64,000 nucleotides of DNA from Actinobacteria bacterium OK074. GTDB lineage: Bacteria > Actinomycetota > Actinomycetes > Streptomycetales > Streptomycetaceae. Every line of letters starts with the position of its first letter. The first letter of the stretch is position 1. Under the pieces are notes generated by a model. It was not told the origin of the DNA. It made no database searches and saw only the letters and a list, made by a program, of their open reading frames with translations. The position numbers and the translations under genes were made by a program. The stretch spans positions 62,001 through 126,000 of the forward strand of contig LJCV01000044.1 of NCBI GenBank assembly GCA_001298575.1. The letters are read 5' to 3'. Positions 36,547 through 45,115 of this stretch are shown piece by piece.

Positions 36547-37844
36547 GCCTCGTTCCACGGGAGTTCGTCGCCCGCGGCCCGGGCGGCCCGTACGTCGCCG
36601 GAGCGTGCGTGGCCCTCGAACAGCTCGACCCTGCTGGCCCGTCCGCACAGGCGGCCCAGCAGGGTCTGCGACTCGAAGTCGGTGACCTCCTGGTAGGTGA
36701 CCGTCTTGAGGTACTTGCCCACCCACAGGCCGCCGGTGTAGCGGGCGGCGCCCCGGGTCGGCAGGACGTGGTTGGTGCCGATGACCTTGTCGCCGAAGGA
36801 GACGCAGGTGCCCTCACCGAGGAACAGGGCGCCGTACTGGGTCATGCGCTTCAGCGCGAGGCGCGGCTCGGCGGTCAGCACCTCGACGTGCTCGAAGGCG
36901 AACTCGTCGGCCAGCGCGTACAGTTCGTCGATCGTGTCGACCACGTGCACCTGGCCGTGGTCGCGCCAGGCGGGCCCGGCGAAGTCGCGGGTCGGCAGGC
37001 CGGGCAGCAGCCGTTCCACCTCCGCGATCGTGCGTTCGGCGAGTTCGCGGGAGGTGGTGATGAGCACGGCCGGGGAGTCGGGGCCGTGTTCGGCCTGGGA
37101 GAGCAGGTCGACGGCGCACACGAACGGGTCGGCCGTTTCGTCGGCGAGGACCAGGATCTCGGTGGGTCCGGCGAACAGGTCGATGCCGATCTCGCCGAAC
37201 AACTGCCGTTTGGCTTCGGCCACATAGGCGTTGCCGGGCCCGGCGATCAGGTTGACCGGCCGCATGGCGTCCGTGCCGACGGCCATCGCGGCGACCGCCT
37301 GGACGCCGCCGAGCAGCCAGATCTCGTCGGCGCCCGCGAGGTGCATGGCGGCGACGGTCGCGGCGGGGATCTCGCCGTGGATCGGCGGGGTGCAGGCGAC
37401 CACCCGGGGCACGCCCGCGACCTTGGCCGTGACGACGGTCATGTGCGCGGAGGCGGTGAGCGGGTAGCGACCGCCGGGGATGTACGCGCCCGCCGCCCGC
37501 ACCGGGATGTGCTTCTGCCCGAGCCGGACGCCCGGCAGGGTCTCCACCTCGAACTCCCGCAGCGAGTCGAGCTGATGGCGGGCGAAGGAGCGCACCTGGT
37601 CCTGGACGAAGCGGATGTCGTCGATGACCTGCTGGGGCACCGAGGCGACGATCCGCTCGATCTCCCCGGCGCTCAGCCGGAAGGCGTCCGGGCTCCACTT
37701 GTCGAACTTCTCGGAGTACGCGCGCACCGCGTCGTCGCCGCGTTCGCGGATGTCGGCGATGACGCCGGCGACGGTCTCGCGCACCTGGTCGAGAGAAGCC
37801 GCGACTTCGGCCCCGGGTACGGCGTGCTTCAGGATCGTTGCCAC
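36543..37844 (-). CDS. Histidinol dehydrogenase-like NAD-dependent dehydrogenase
   Basis: A 433-residue HisD paralogue. It keeps the zinc-ligand motif SQAEHG, the catalytic Glu-His pair in FAFEHVEV, GTNHVLPTRGAARYTGG, and the C-terminal His in FEGHARSGDVR. GPGNAYVAEAKRQLFGEIG is strongly HisD-like. The context is catabolic, not histidine biosynthesis, so it probably performs the same four-electron alcohol-to-acid oxidation on another substrate, as HpsN does with a sulfonate. The start is GTG 37844 with GAAAGG upstream. It lies 30 bp after the dioxygenase gene. Confidence 0.88.
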   Translation of the reverse strand: MATILKHAVPGAEVAASLDQVRETVAGVIADIRERGDDAVRAYSEKFDKWSPDAFRLSAGEIERIVASVPQQVIDDIRFVQDQVRSFARHQLDSLREFEVETLPGVRLGQKHIPVRAAGAYIPGGRYPLTASAHMTVVTAKVAGVPRVVACTPPIHGEIPAATVAAMHLAGADEIWLLGGVQAVAAMAVGTDAMRPVNLIAGPGNAYVAEAKRQLFGEIGIDLFAGPTEILVLADETADPFVCAVDLLSQAEHGPDSPAVLITTSRELAERTIAEVERLLPGLPTRDFAGPAWRDHGQVHVVDTIDELYALADEFAFEHVEVLTAEPRLALKRMTQYGALFLGEGTCVSFGDKVIGTNHVLPTRGAARYTGGLWVGKYLKTVTYQEVTDFESQTLLGRLCGRASRVELFEGHARSGDVRAARAAGDELPWNEA

Positions 37845-37874
37845 AACGGCGGCCTTTCTCAAGGGGGTTGGGAG

Positions 37875-38816
37875 TCAGACCGGCGGTGCTTCGAAGAGCA
37901 CGTCGGGGTCGTTGAACTGCTCCTTGGCGACCGACTCGCTCATCGGGTCGGCGGTGCCCCACTGGTCCTGGGTGACCGGGTCGTCCACGTCGTGCCGGCC
38001 CGGGTGCCACAGGTCCTCTTCGAGGACGGCGAGTTCGGTGGTGTACTCGACGGTGTTGCCGTGCGGGTCGTGGAAGTACGAGAAGGTGTTGTCGCCCGCG
38101 AGATGGCGCCCGGGGCCCCAGGTCAGCCGGGTCCCGGCCCGCAGCGCCCGCCCGGTGCCGCGCATGTACTCCTCGACGCCGCGCATCTCGAACGAGGCGT
38201 GGTGCAGGGAGACATGGGGTCCGCGGGCAATCGCGAAGGAGTGGTGCAGGGGGCTGCACCGCAGGAAGTACATGAGGTCGCCCATGTGTGCGGAGTACAG
38301 CGTGTCGGTGAGCCGGAAGCCGAGGTGGCGGACGTAGAAGTCCCGCAGGTGTTCGGGCTGTTGGGAGTTGACCACGACGTGCGAGAGCCGGACGGGGATC
38401 GCCTCGCGCTCCTCGATGTGGCGGTGCGTGCGGGTGGCGACCTCGGCGGAGACCTCCACGACCCGCCCGTCGGGGTCGAAGAAGCGGACCCCGTAACCGC
38501 CGCCCGGGGTGCCCAACAGCCGTGGTTCGCCAAGGAGTTGGACTCCGTCCCGGGCCAGCCGCAGCGCCAGTTCGTCCACGTCGCCGCGGCTTGCCGCACC
38601 GAAGGCGACCAGGTCCAGCCGCTTCCGCTCGTCCCTGCGGACGCGGACGACGTACTGTTCGGGGCTGCCCTCGGCCGCGAAGAACGCGATGCCGTCGTCG
38701 GCGGCGACCTCGGTCAGGCCCCAGGTGGAGCCGTAGAAGGCGCGCTGGGTGGTGAAGTCCGGTACGGCCAGGTCGACATGGCGCAGATGGGTGATGGGCT
38801 GGAAGGTGCTGCTCAC
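37875..38816 (-). CDS. VOC-family extradiol (2,3-dihydroxybiphenyl-type) ring-cleavage dioxygenase
   Basis: A 313-residue two-domain vicinal oxygen chelate protein. The first module (LRHVDLAVPDFTTQRAFYG) is structural; the second carries the iron ligands: His in VRLSHVVVNSQ, His in SPLHHSFAI, and Glu in GNTVEYTTEL. PHVSLHHASFEMRG and FSYFHDPHGN are typical of type I extradiol dioxygenases. It is likely to cleave a catechol-like ring next to the hydroxyls. The GTG start overlaps the stop of the upstream FAH gene (GTGA). Confidence 0.88.
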   Translation of the reverse strand: MSSTFQPITHLRHVDLAVPDFTTQRAFYGSTWGLTEVAADDGIAFFAAEGSPEQYVVRVRRDERKRLDLVAFGAASRGDVDELALRLARDGVQLLGEPRLLGTPGGGYGVRFFDPDGRVVEVSAEVATRTHRHIEEREAIPVRLSHVVVNSQQPEHLRDFYVRHLGFRLTDTLYSAHMGDLMYFLRCSPLHHSFAIARGPHVSLHHASFEMRGVEEYMRGTGRALRAGTRLTWGPGRHLAGDNTFSYFHDPHGNTVEYTTELAVLEEDLWHPGRHDVDDPVTQDQWGTADPMSESVAKEQFNDPDVLFEAPPV

Positions 38817-39778
38817 GTGGCGCTCCTGACGGTGTTGCGCTGGTGGCCCAGGCCGGTGATCTCCGCCTCGATGACGTCGCCGGGCTTCAGGAAGACGCCC
38901 CAGTGCGCGCCGTTGCCCGCCGGGGAGCCGGTGAGCAGCAGGTCGCCGGGGCGCAGTGTGGTGGTCGCGGAGGCGTAGGCGATGAGCCGGGGGATGTCGA
39001 AGATCATGTCCTTGGTGGACTCGTCCTGCCGGACGACGCCGTTGTGCCGCAGGGTGATGCGCAGGTCGCCCGGGTCCCCGGCGAAGGCGGCCGGGACCAG
39101 GAAGGGGCCGGTCGGCAGGAAGGTGTCGGCGTTCTTGGCGGTGAACCAGTCGGTGCCGATGGCCTTGAGGTCGGGGCGGTAGAGCCGGTCGCGGGTGGTG
39201 AGGTCGTTGCAGATCGTGTACGCGGCGACGTACTCCATGGCCTCGGCCTCGGGGATGTCGCGACCCGATCTGCCGATGACGAGGGCGAGTTCGAGTTCCC
39301 AGTCGTGCTGTTCGCCGAGCGCGGGCAGCACGACGTCGTCGTAGGGTCCGCAGACGGCGCGCGGCGAGCCGAGGAAGAGGTAGGGGACGCCGTGCCGGGC
39401 GCGGGCGTCCATCATCCGCTCGGCGTCGGCGCGGGCTTCCTCGGGGGTTGCCCCGTGCACGCTCTCCTTCTCTGCGGCGACCAGATCCACCACGTGCTTG
39501 CGGTAGTTGGCGCCGCTCTGCAGGATCTGGCCCGGTTCGACGGGCGCGTGGACGCGCAGGGCGGCGAGGTCGTGCCAGGTGCCGTCGGGGTCCTGGGCGA
39601 GGGTGTGCAGCCGGGGCAGCCAGCTGTCCCAGTCCGCCAACAGGGCGCGCAGGGACGGCACTTGGTCGGACAGGTCGCGCACCCGGGCTCCGGTGACCAG
39701 ACCGGGGAAGGCCGCGGCCCGCCCCGTGAAGGCACCGAGCGCGAACGGTCCTGCGTGCGAAGGGGGTTGGTCGGGCAC
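38813..39778 (-). CDS. Fumarylacetoacetate hydrolase-family enzyme (left arm)
   Basis: A 321-residue FAH-fold hydrolase or isomerase. It has QSGANYRKHVVDLV, the metal-binding acids in DWELELALVIGRSGRD, DLTTRDRLYRPDLKAIGTDW and LLTGSPAGNGA. Relatives hydrolyse acylpyruvates or isomerise/decarboxylate meta-cleavage products. First gene of the leftward operon FAH-dioxygenase-HisD-SDR. The GTG start at 39778 follows GAGGAG. A second FAH-family gene is in the right arm, so the two probably act on different ring-opened intermediates. Confidence 0.88.
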   Translation of the reverse strand: MPDQPPSHAGPFALGAFTGRAAAFPGLVTGARVRDLSDQVPSLRALLADWDSWLPRLHTLAQDPDGTWHDLAALRVHAPVEPGQILQSGANYRKHVVDLVAAEKESVHGATPEEARADAERMMDARARHGVPYLFLGSPRAVCGPYDDVVLPALGEQHDWELELALVIGRSGRDIPEAEAMEYVAAYTICNDLTTRDRLYRPDLKAIGTDWFTAKNADTFLPTGPFLVPAAFAGDPGDLRITLRHNGVVRQDESTKDMIFDIPRLIAYASATTTLRPGDLLLTGSPAGNGAHWGVFLKPGDVIEAEITGLGHQRNTVRSAT

Positions 39779-40248
39779 GGGCGGCTCTCCTCGGTGGACG
39801 ACGGCTAGGTCCTGTCGTCACATTCCCGTCGTTCGCCCGGAGGGCGGGCCCTGCGGCGGCGTGGGGGTCCCCCCGCTCGAGCGAAGCCGAGAGTGGGGGA
39901 GCGTGCTCTCGGCGTGCCGGGCCCGCGCCCTCGTACTGGACGTACTTGGGTGTGGGCCCGGTGCGGCGAGAGTGCGTGCATGGCGTCGCGGGGCAGACGG
40001 GAATGTGACGACAGGGCCTACCCCTGACGCTAGGCAGCCGCGCCCCGGGGCGGAAATGGTCGTTCGCGATGCCAGCCATCGGCCGCCTCGCCCTGCCCGC
40101 CGCCGACCCCGGCGATGTGCGGTTGCGCCGCGCGGCGCCTGCATCGTCGTACGGGATGGATGACGTGCCCCTTGGCGATGCCTGGATCCGTTGACCGGGT
40201 GTGGGCCGCAACCCCAGGCTCGGAGCACCCAACCCTTGAGGAGTGCAC
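39779..40248. other. Divergent 470-bp gap between the two catabolic arms
   Basis: The gap separates the leftward FAH gene (start 39778) from the rightward ABM gene (start 40249). It contains the MITE-like element at 39806-40020 and about 228 bp to its right, where the right-arm promoter should lie. No further gene is supported. Confidence 0.7.
39806..40020. mobile_element. MITE-like element with 25-bp terminal inverted repeats
   Basis: The ends at 39806-39830 and 39996-40020 are inverted copies with one mismatch in 25 (outer bases TAGGTCCTGTCGTCACATTC and complement). The 215-bp interior has no coding capacity and is itself an imperfect long palindrome (39901-39936 against 39942-39979). A Streptomyces-type intergenic hairpin (TCCCCCCGCTCGAGC to GAGAGTGGGGGA) lies near 39871-39901. 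Both ends finish in TA, which may be the duplicated target. This fits a non-autonomous transposable element moved by a full-length IS elsewhere. Confidence 0.78.
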
Positions 40249-40572
40249 GTGGTCGTCGAGCATGCCCGGCTGACCGTGACGGCCGGCCGGGAGGAGGAGT
40301 TCCGGGAGGTCTTCGGCAAGGCCCGTGAAGTCCTGGCCGCGGCCGACGGGTTCCGGTGGGCGCAGCTGTTGCGCTGCGAGGAGCAGCCGCGGGTCTTTCT
40401 GCTGCTGGTCGGCTGGGAGTCGGTCGCCGCGCACATGACCGGCTTCCGGGAGTCCGAACGGTTCGGCCGCTGGCGGGAGTTGGTCGGGCCGTTCTTCGCC
40501 GGGCCGCCGGACGTCGAGCACTTCCACGAACTCGACCCGCGCTGGCCGTCGGACCCGCCGCCGGTGGCGTGA
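40249..40572 (+). CDS. Antibiotic biosynthesis monooxygenase (ABM)-domain protein
   Basis: A 107-residue ferredoxin-like alpha/beta-barrel protein: VVEHARLTVTAGREEEFREV, VLAAADGFRWAQLLRCEEQP, FLLLVGWESVAAHMTGFRES. ABM proteins include cofactor-free quinone-forming monooxygenases and subunits that assist cyclisation. It is the first gene of the right arm. GAGGAG at 40238-40243 is well placed for GTG 40249; the GTG at 40243 overlaps that site. It may oxidise a phenolic intermediate or quench a reactive product. Confidence 0.82.
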   Translation: MVVEHARLTVTAGREEEFREVFGKAREVLAAADGFRWAQLLRCEEQPRVFLLLVGWESVAAHMTGFRESERFGRWRELVGPFFAGPPDVEHFHELDPRWPSDPPPVA

Positions 40573-40619
40573 ACCCGGCGCGGCTGCCCCCTCGTTCCCC
40601 ACGTTCGCAAGGATCGCCC

Positions 40620-41744
40620 ATGCCCGTACAGAAGGTGCTCGTCGTCGGCGGCGGCATCACCGGTAGCGTGCTGTGTCTCGCGCTCGCCCAGCGCGGCGCC
40701 GAGGTGGAGCTGGTGGAGATCTCGCCCCAGTGGTTCGGGGTGGGCCACGGCATCACCATCCAGGGCAACGCGCTCAAGGCGCTGCGTTCGGTGGGCGTCC
40801 TGGACCAAGTCCTCGCCCGCGCGGTGCCGTTCGACATCATGCGGCTGCGCCGCGCCGACGGCGGCCTGCTCACCGAACTGTCGACCCCGCACACCGGCGG
40901 CCCGGAACTGCCGTCCACGGCCAGTGCGTTGCGCTCGGACCTGCAGAACGCGCTGTGCGACGCGGTGTACGCGCACGGCGTCACCGTCCGCCTCGGCCTG
41001 AGCGTCGAGCGCCTGGACCCGGCCGCGGACCAAGTGGACGTCGCCTTCACGGACGGTTCCACCGGCCGCTACGACCTCGTCGTGGGCGCCGACGGCATCA
41101 ACTCCCGGCTGCGCGGCCTGATCGGCATCGACACCGCCCCCCGCCCGGTCGGCATGTCGATCTTCCGGGTGGTGGCCGAGCGGCCCGCCGGGATGGACTG
41201 CGCGGAGGTCTACTACGGCGGCCCCCGGTTCAAGGCCGGTTACAGCCCGATCTCCGCCGACCGGTGCTACGCCTACCTGCTCGACGAGAACCTCGACACC
41301 TCCCTGGTCGGGCCGCGCGCGCCGCTGTCCCTGCTGCGCGAACGCGGCGCCGGGTACGGCGGCATGTGGGGCGGGATCCTGGCCGCGCTGCCCGCGGACA
41401 CCGCGGTCGACTACCGGTGGATCGAGGCCGTCCTGGTCGACGGCCCCTGGCACCGCGGGCGGGTGATGGTCGTCGGCGACGCGGCGCACGCCTGCCCGCC
41501 GTTGATCGCTCAGGGCGCCGCGATGTGCATGGAGGACGCGGTGCTCCTGGCCGAACTGGTCTGCGGGGACGCCCCGTTGGACAAGGCCCTGGACGTGTTC
41601 ATGGACCGGCGGCTGCCCCGGGTGCGGATGGTGCTGGAGAACTCGCTCCAGCTGGCCGCGTGGGAGATCCGCCCGGACACCCCGGGCGCGGACCCGGCGC
41701 GGATCATGTCGGAGACCCTCAACTCCCTGACGGTGGCGGCATGA
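40620..41744 (+). CDS. FAD-dependent monooxygenase (PHBH-type aromatic hydroxylase)
   Basis: A 374-residue group A flavin monooxygenase. Motifs are LVVGGGITGSVLCLALAQRG (FAD), VVGADGINSRLRGLIG (DG motif, FAD/NADPH contact) and VMVVGDAAHACPPLIAQGAA (GD motif). These enzymes hydroxylate phenolic rings using NAD(P)H and O2. AAGGA precedes the ATG at 40620. The stop overlaps the next start (ATGA). In this cluster it would supply the ring hydroxyl needed before extradiol cleavage. Confidence 0.9.
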   Translation: MPVQKVLVVGGGITGSVLCLALAQRGAEVELVEISPQWFGVGHGITIQGNALKALRSVGVLDQVLARAVPFDIMRLRRADGGLLTELSTPHTGGPELPSTASALRSDLQNALCDAVYAHGVTVRLGLSVERLDPAADQVDVAFTDGSTGRYDLVVGADGINSRLRGLIGIDTAPRPVGMSIFRVVAERPAGMDCAEVYYGGPRFKAGYSPISADRCYAYLLDENLDTSLVGPRAPLSLLRERGAGYGGMWGGILAALPADTAVDYRWIEAVLVDGPWHRGRVMVVGDAAHACPPLIAQGAAMCMEDAVLLAELVCGDAPLDKALDVFMDRRLPRVRMVLENSLQLAAWEIRPDTPGADPARIMSETLNSLTVAA

Positions 41745-42760
41745 CCACCCCGGATGTCACCACCCCGGTCGTCGACTTCCACGGCCACCTCGCCGTCCCC
41801 GCCGCCGACGCCCTCGTCGCCGACACGCCCGGTCTCGCGGCCGAGCTGGCGGCCGAGCAACGCGCCCACTCCCCCGAGTCGTTGGCGGTCAACCGCGCGC
41901 AACTGAAGCGGCTGGCCCCGGCGTTGACCGACGTCCGGGTGCGGCTGGCCGACCTCGACGCGATGGGTGTGGACGTCCAGGTGGTCGGCCCCATGCCGAT
42001 GCACCACTACTGGGCGGACGCGGACCTCGCCGCCCGCCTGGCCCGGACCGTCAACGAGGCGGTGGCCGCGCACTGTTCGGCCGCGCCGTCCCGTCTGTAC
42101 GGCCTGGGCACGGTCCCGCTCCAGCACCCGGCGCTCGCCGCGGCCCTGCTGGAGCGGGCGGTCACCGAGGACGGCCTGTACGGCGTCAGCGTCTCCACCA
42201 CCGTCGACGGCCGCGAGCTGGCCGACCCCGCGCACGACGAAGTGTGGGCCCTGGCCGAGGAGTTGGGCACGGTGGTGTTCGTGCACCCGTGGGGCTGCTC
42301 GCTCGGCGAGCGGCTCGCCACCCGCTATCTCGGCAACACGGTGGGACAGCCGGTGGAGACGACGGTCGCGCTCTCGCAGCTGATCTTCACGGGGGTCCTG
42401 GACCGTTTCCCCGGGCTGAAGCTGGTGGCCGCGCACGGCGGGGGCTATCTGCCGACGTACATCGGCCGCTCCGACCACGCCTGGCGGGTGCGCGAGGACG
42501 CGCGCGGCTGTGCCCGGCCGCCGAGCGCGTATCTGCGGCGCATGTGGTTCGACGCGCTCGTGTACACCCCGGAAGCCCTGCGCCACCTGGTGGCGGCGGT
42601 GGGTGCGGACCGGGTCGTCCTCGGTACGGACCACCCCTTCGACATGGGCGTCGACGACCCGGTGGCCCGGCTGGACGCCGCCGGACTCGCCCCGGCCGAC
42701 CGGGCCGCCGTCGCCGGGGGCAACGCCCTCGACCTGCTGCTGAAAGGACGCACCCGATGA
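41741..42760 (+). CDS. Amidohydrolase-2 family protein (ACMSD/resorcylate decarboxylase-like)
   Basis: A 339-residue TIM-barrel metal protein. Metal ligands are DFHGHLAVP (HxH), VFVHPWG, AAHGGGYLPTY and LGTDHPFDMG. The pattern is that of aminocarboxymuconate-semialdehyde, 5-carboxyvanillate and gamma-resorcylate decarboxylases, which lose CO2 non-oxidatively. A hydrolase function is also possible. It overlaps both neighbours by four bases (ATGA at each end), so it is part of a tightly coupled operon. Confidence 0.88.
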   Translation: MTTPDVTTPVVDFHGHLAVPAADALVADTPGLAAELAAEQRAHSPESLAVNRAQLKRLAPALTDVRVRLADLDAMGVDVQVVGPMPMHHYWADADLAARLARTVNEAVAAHCSAAPSRLYGLGTVPLQHPALAAALLERAVTEDGLYGVSVSTTVDGRELADPAHDEVWALAEELGTVVFVHPWGCSLGERLATRYLGNTVGQPVETTVALSQLIFTGVLDRFPGLKLVAAHGGGYLPTYIGRSDHAWRVREDARGCARPPSAYLRRMWFDALVYTPEALRHLVAAVGADRVVLGTDHPFDMGVDDPVARLDAAGLAPADRAAVAGGNALDLLLKGRTR

Positions 42761-43737
42761 CTTCCGGTCCCGCTCTCGGTCCGATCGAGGAAGAGCTGGC
42801 CAAGGCCCGTGCCGCGTACCGCAATTGGGGCCGCTGGGGTGAGCACGACGTGCTCGGCACACTGAACTTCGCCGACGACGCGATCCGCGCCCACGCGGCC
42901 GGGCTGGTGCGCCGCGGCCGGTCCTTCTCCCTGGCACAGGAGTTCAACGAGGCCGGTCCGCAACGGGGGTTCCGCGGCCGGATCAACCCGGTGCACTACA
43001 TGAAGGACACCGGTTCGGACGCGGCCGCCGGCACTCAGGGTTTCCCGCACGGCTTCGGCGGCGCGGACGACCATGTCGTGATGCCGTTGCAGGCATCCAC
43101 GCAGTGGGACGGCCTGGGCCACATCTTCGACAACAAGCAGGCGTGGAACGGCCGTTCGTGCACGATCGTCAATGGCGACGGCGACTCGGTCACCGGCATC
43201 GAACACATGCGGGACGCGTTCACCGGACGCGGAGTCCTGCTCGACGTGGGCCGCGCGGTCGGCGACGGACACGGCGAACTGCCCGACGGCTTCCCGATCC
43301 TGGAGGAGCACCTGCGCGCCACGGTCGAGGCGCAGGGCGCGACCTCCTCGGTCCGCCGCGGCGACCTCGTCCTGGTCCGCACCGGCCAACTCGGCCGCGT
43401 ACGGCGGCTGGGCGACTGGGGCGGCTACGCGGCCGGGGACGCCCCCGGGCTGTCCTTCACCACGCTGGGCTGGCTGCACCGTACCGAGATCGCGGCAATC
43501 GCCTCCGACACCTGGGGACTTGAGGTGCGGCCGTACGAGTTCGCGGAGCCCGCGATGTCGCCGCTGCACCAGATCGCGATCCCCAACATGGGGCTGCCGC
43601 TGGGCGAGATGTGGGACCTGGAGGAGCTGGCCGAGGACTGCGCGGCGGACGGTGTGTACGAGTTCCTGCTGGTCGCCGCGCCGCTGCCGGTGACCGGGGC
43701 GGTGGGCGCGCCGGTCAACCCGATCGCGGTCAAGTGA
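42757..43737 (+). CDS. Cyclase-family (PF04199) metal-dependent hydrolase
   Basis: A 326-residue protein of the kynurenine formamidase/isatin hydrolase superfamily. Characteristic features are RNWGRWGEHDVLGTLNF, the metal site in ASTQWDGLGHIFDN, RRGDLVLVRTGQLGRV, and PMSPLHQIAIPNMGLPLGEMWDLEEL. Members open amide or lactone rings. It starts with an ATGA overlap and ends in a GTGA overlap with the next gene. Its place suggests hydrolysis of a lactone or cyclic intermediate in the aromatic pathway. Confidence 0.88.
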   Translation: MTSGPALGPIEEELAKARAAYRNWGRWGEHDVLGTLNFADDAIRAHAAGLVRRGRSFSLAQEFNEAGPQRGFRGRINPVHYMKDTGSDAAAGTQGFPHGFGGADDHVVMPLQASTQWDGLGHIFDNKQAWNGRSCTIVNGDGDSVTGIEHMRDAFTGRGVLLDVGRAVGDGHGELPDGFPILEEHLRATVEAQGATSSVRRGDLVLVRTGQLGRVRRLGDWGGYAAGDAPGLSFTTLGWLHRTEIAAIASDTWGLEVRPYEFAEPAMSPLHQIAIPNMGLPLGEMWDLEELAEDCAADGVYEFLLVAAPLPVTGAVGAPVNPIAVK

Positions 43738-45110
43738 GCGCGGGCATGGGCCGGTTCGAGGGTGTGCTGCGGCTGCGCGGCGAGGAGGGTTTCACCGAGG
43801 CGTGTCTGGGCCGGGTCTTCAACGCCCGCCGCCCGTCGGGGCGGTTGCCCGCCGCCGTCCTGGAAGCCTCCTGCGAGCGGGACGTCGTCGAGGGCGTACG
43901 GCTCGCCCTGGAGCGCGGCTGGCAGGTGGCGGTCCGCTCCGGCGGGCACAGCTGGGCCGCCTGGTCGGTGCGCGCGGACGCGCTGCTGATCGACCTGGGC
44001 GGCTTCCGCGAGCTGGCGTACGACGAGACGACCGGGATCGTCACCGCGACCCCCAGCGTCAAGGGCGGGGACGAACTCAACCCGTACCTGGGGGAGTTCG
44101 GGCGGTTCTTCAACGGCGGGCACTGTCCCTCCGTCGGCATCGGCGGGTTCCTGCTCCAGGGCGGGCAGGGCTGGAACGCGCGCGGCTGGGGGTGGGCGGC
44201 TGAGAACCTCGTGGCGATCGACGTCGTGACCGCCGAGGGCGAGCTGGTGCGCGCGGACGCGACGCACCACAGCGACCTGTTCTGGGCGGCGCGCGGCGCG
44301 GGACCCGGTTTCTTCGGTGTGGTCACGCGTTTCCATCTGCGCACCCGCCCGCTGCCCCGGCACCTGGCGCACACCGTGCACGCCTACCCGCTCGGCCTGT
44401 TCGACGAGGTCATGACCTGGCTGCACGGCATGCACCACACCGTGTCGGAGCTGGTGGAGATCGTCGCCCTGACGCAGACGCCGCCCGGCGCCACCGAAGC
44501 GGTGCTGCTGGTCACGGGCGTGTCGATGACCGACACCCCGGCGGAGGCCGCCGAGGCACTCGCTCCGCTGCACGCCAACCCGTACGCCGAGCACGCCCTG
44601 TTCCGCATCGAGGCCGAACCGACCACGCTCGCCGAGCAGTTGCAGGGGCAGCGGCGGGCCAACCCCGAGGGCCACCGCTATCTCGTGGACAACGCGTGGC
44701 TGACCGGAAGTGCCGAGGACGTCGTCCCGGCGATCCGTACCGCGTTCACCGAGCAGCCGACCCCGGGGACCTTCACCATCTGGTTCTCCATGGCGCCGCT
44801 GCGCCAACTGCCCGACATGGCCTTCTCGTTGCAGTCGGAGATCTACTGCGCCACCTACGTCATCCACGAAACACCGGAGCGGGACGCGGAGTTGCGGGAC
44901 TGGCTGGACGGGGCGATGGCGGCGATGCGGCCGGTGACCGCGGGGCAGTACCTCGGGGACTCCGACTTCACCGTGCGGCAGTTGCGGTTCATGGGCGACG
45001 CGCAGTGGCGCAGGCTCCAGGAGATCCGCGCGGCCCGCGATCCGAAGGGCCTGTTCGCCGGCCATCTGAGCGCCGGACCGGTCACCAACACCAACCACTG
45101 GGAGAGTTGA
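43734..45110 (+). CDS. FAD-linked oxidase, berberine bridge enzyme-like
   Basis: A 458-residue PCMH/VAO-type oxidase. The FAD is probably bicovalent: the His of VAVRSGGHSWAAWSV and the Cys of NGGHCPSVGIGGFLLQGGQG are at the two attachment positions. NLVAIDVVTAEGELVRADAT and FWAARGAGPGFFGVVTRFHL complete the domain. It would oxidise a hydroxyl or C-H bond using O2 and release H2O2. The GTG start at 43734 overlaps the previous stop; ATG 43746 is an alternative. Confidence 0.87.
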   Translation: MSAGMGRFEGVLRLRGEEGFTEACLGRVFNARRPSGRLPAAVLEASCERDVVEGVRLALERGWQVAVRSGGHSWAAWSVRADALLIDLGGFRELAYDETTGIVTATPSVKGGDELNPYLGEFGRFFNGGHCPSVGIGGFLLQGGQGWNARGWGWAAENLVAIDVVTAEGELVRADATHHSDLFWAARGAGPGFFGVVTRFHLRTRPLPRHLAHTVHAYPLGLFDEVMTWLHGMHHTVSELVEIVALTQTPPGATEAVLLVTGVSMTDTPAEAAEALAPLHANPYAEHALFRIEAEPTTLAEQLQGQRRANPEGHRYLVDNAWLTGSAEDVVPAIRTAFTEQPTPGTFTIWFSMAPLRQLPDMAFSLQSEIYCATYVIHETPERDAELRDWLDGAMAAMRPVTAGQYLGDSDFTVRQLRFMGDAQWRRLQEIRAARDPKGLFAGHLSAGPVTNTNHWES

Positions 45111-45115
45111 GGCAC

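Noticed and set aside
36543-37844. Biosynthetic hisD
   Set aside because: No other histidine biosynthesis gene is nearby, and the gene is coupled to catabolic SDR and dioxygenase genes.
36609-38978. A 789-codon plus-strand open frame
   Set aside because: It is antisense to the HisD-like and dioxygenase genes and translates to biased Gly/Val/Asp-rich sequence without motifs.
39806-40020. Complete insertion sequence
   Set aside because: Only 215 bp with no transposase reading frame; at most a non-autonomous element.
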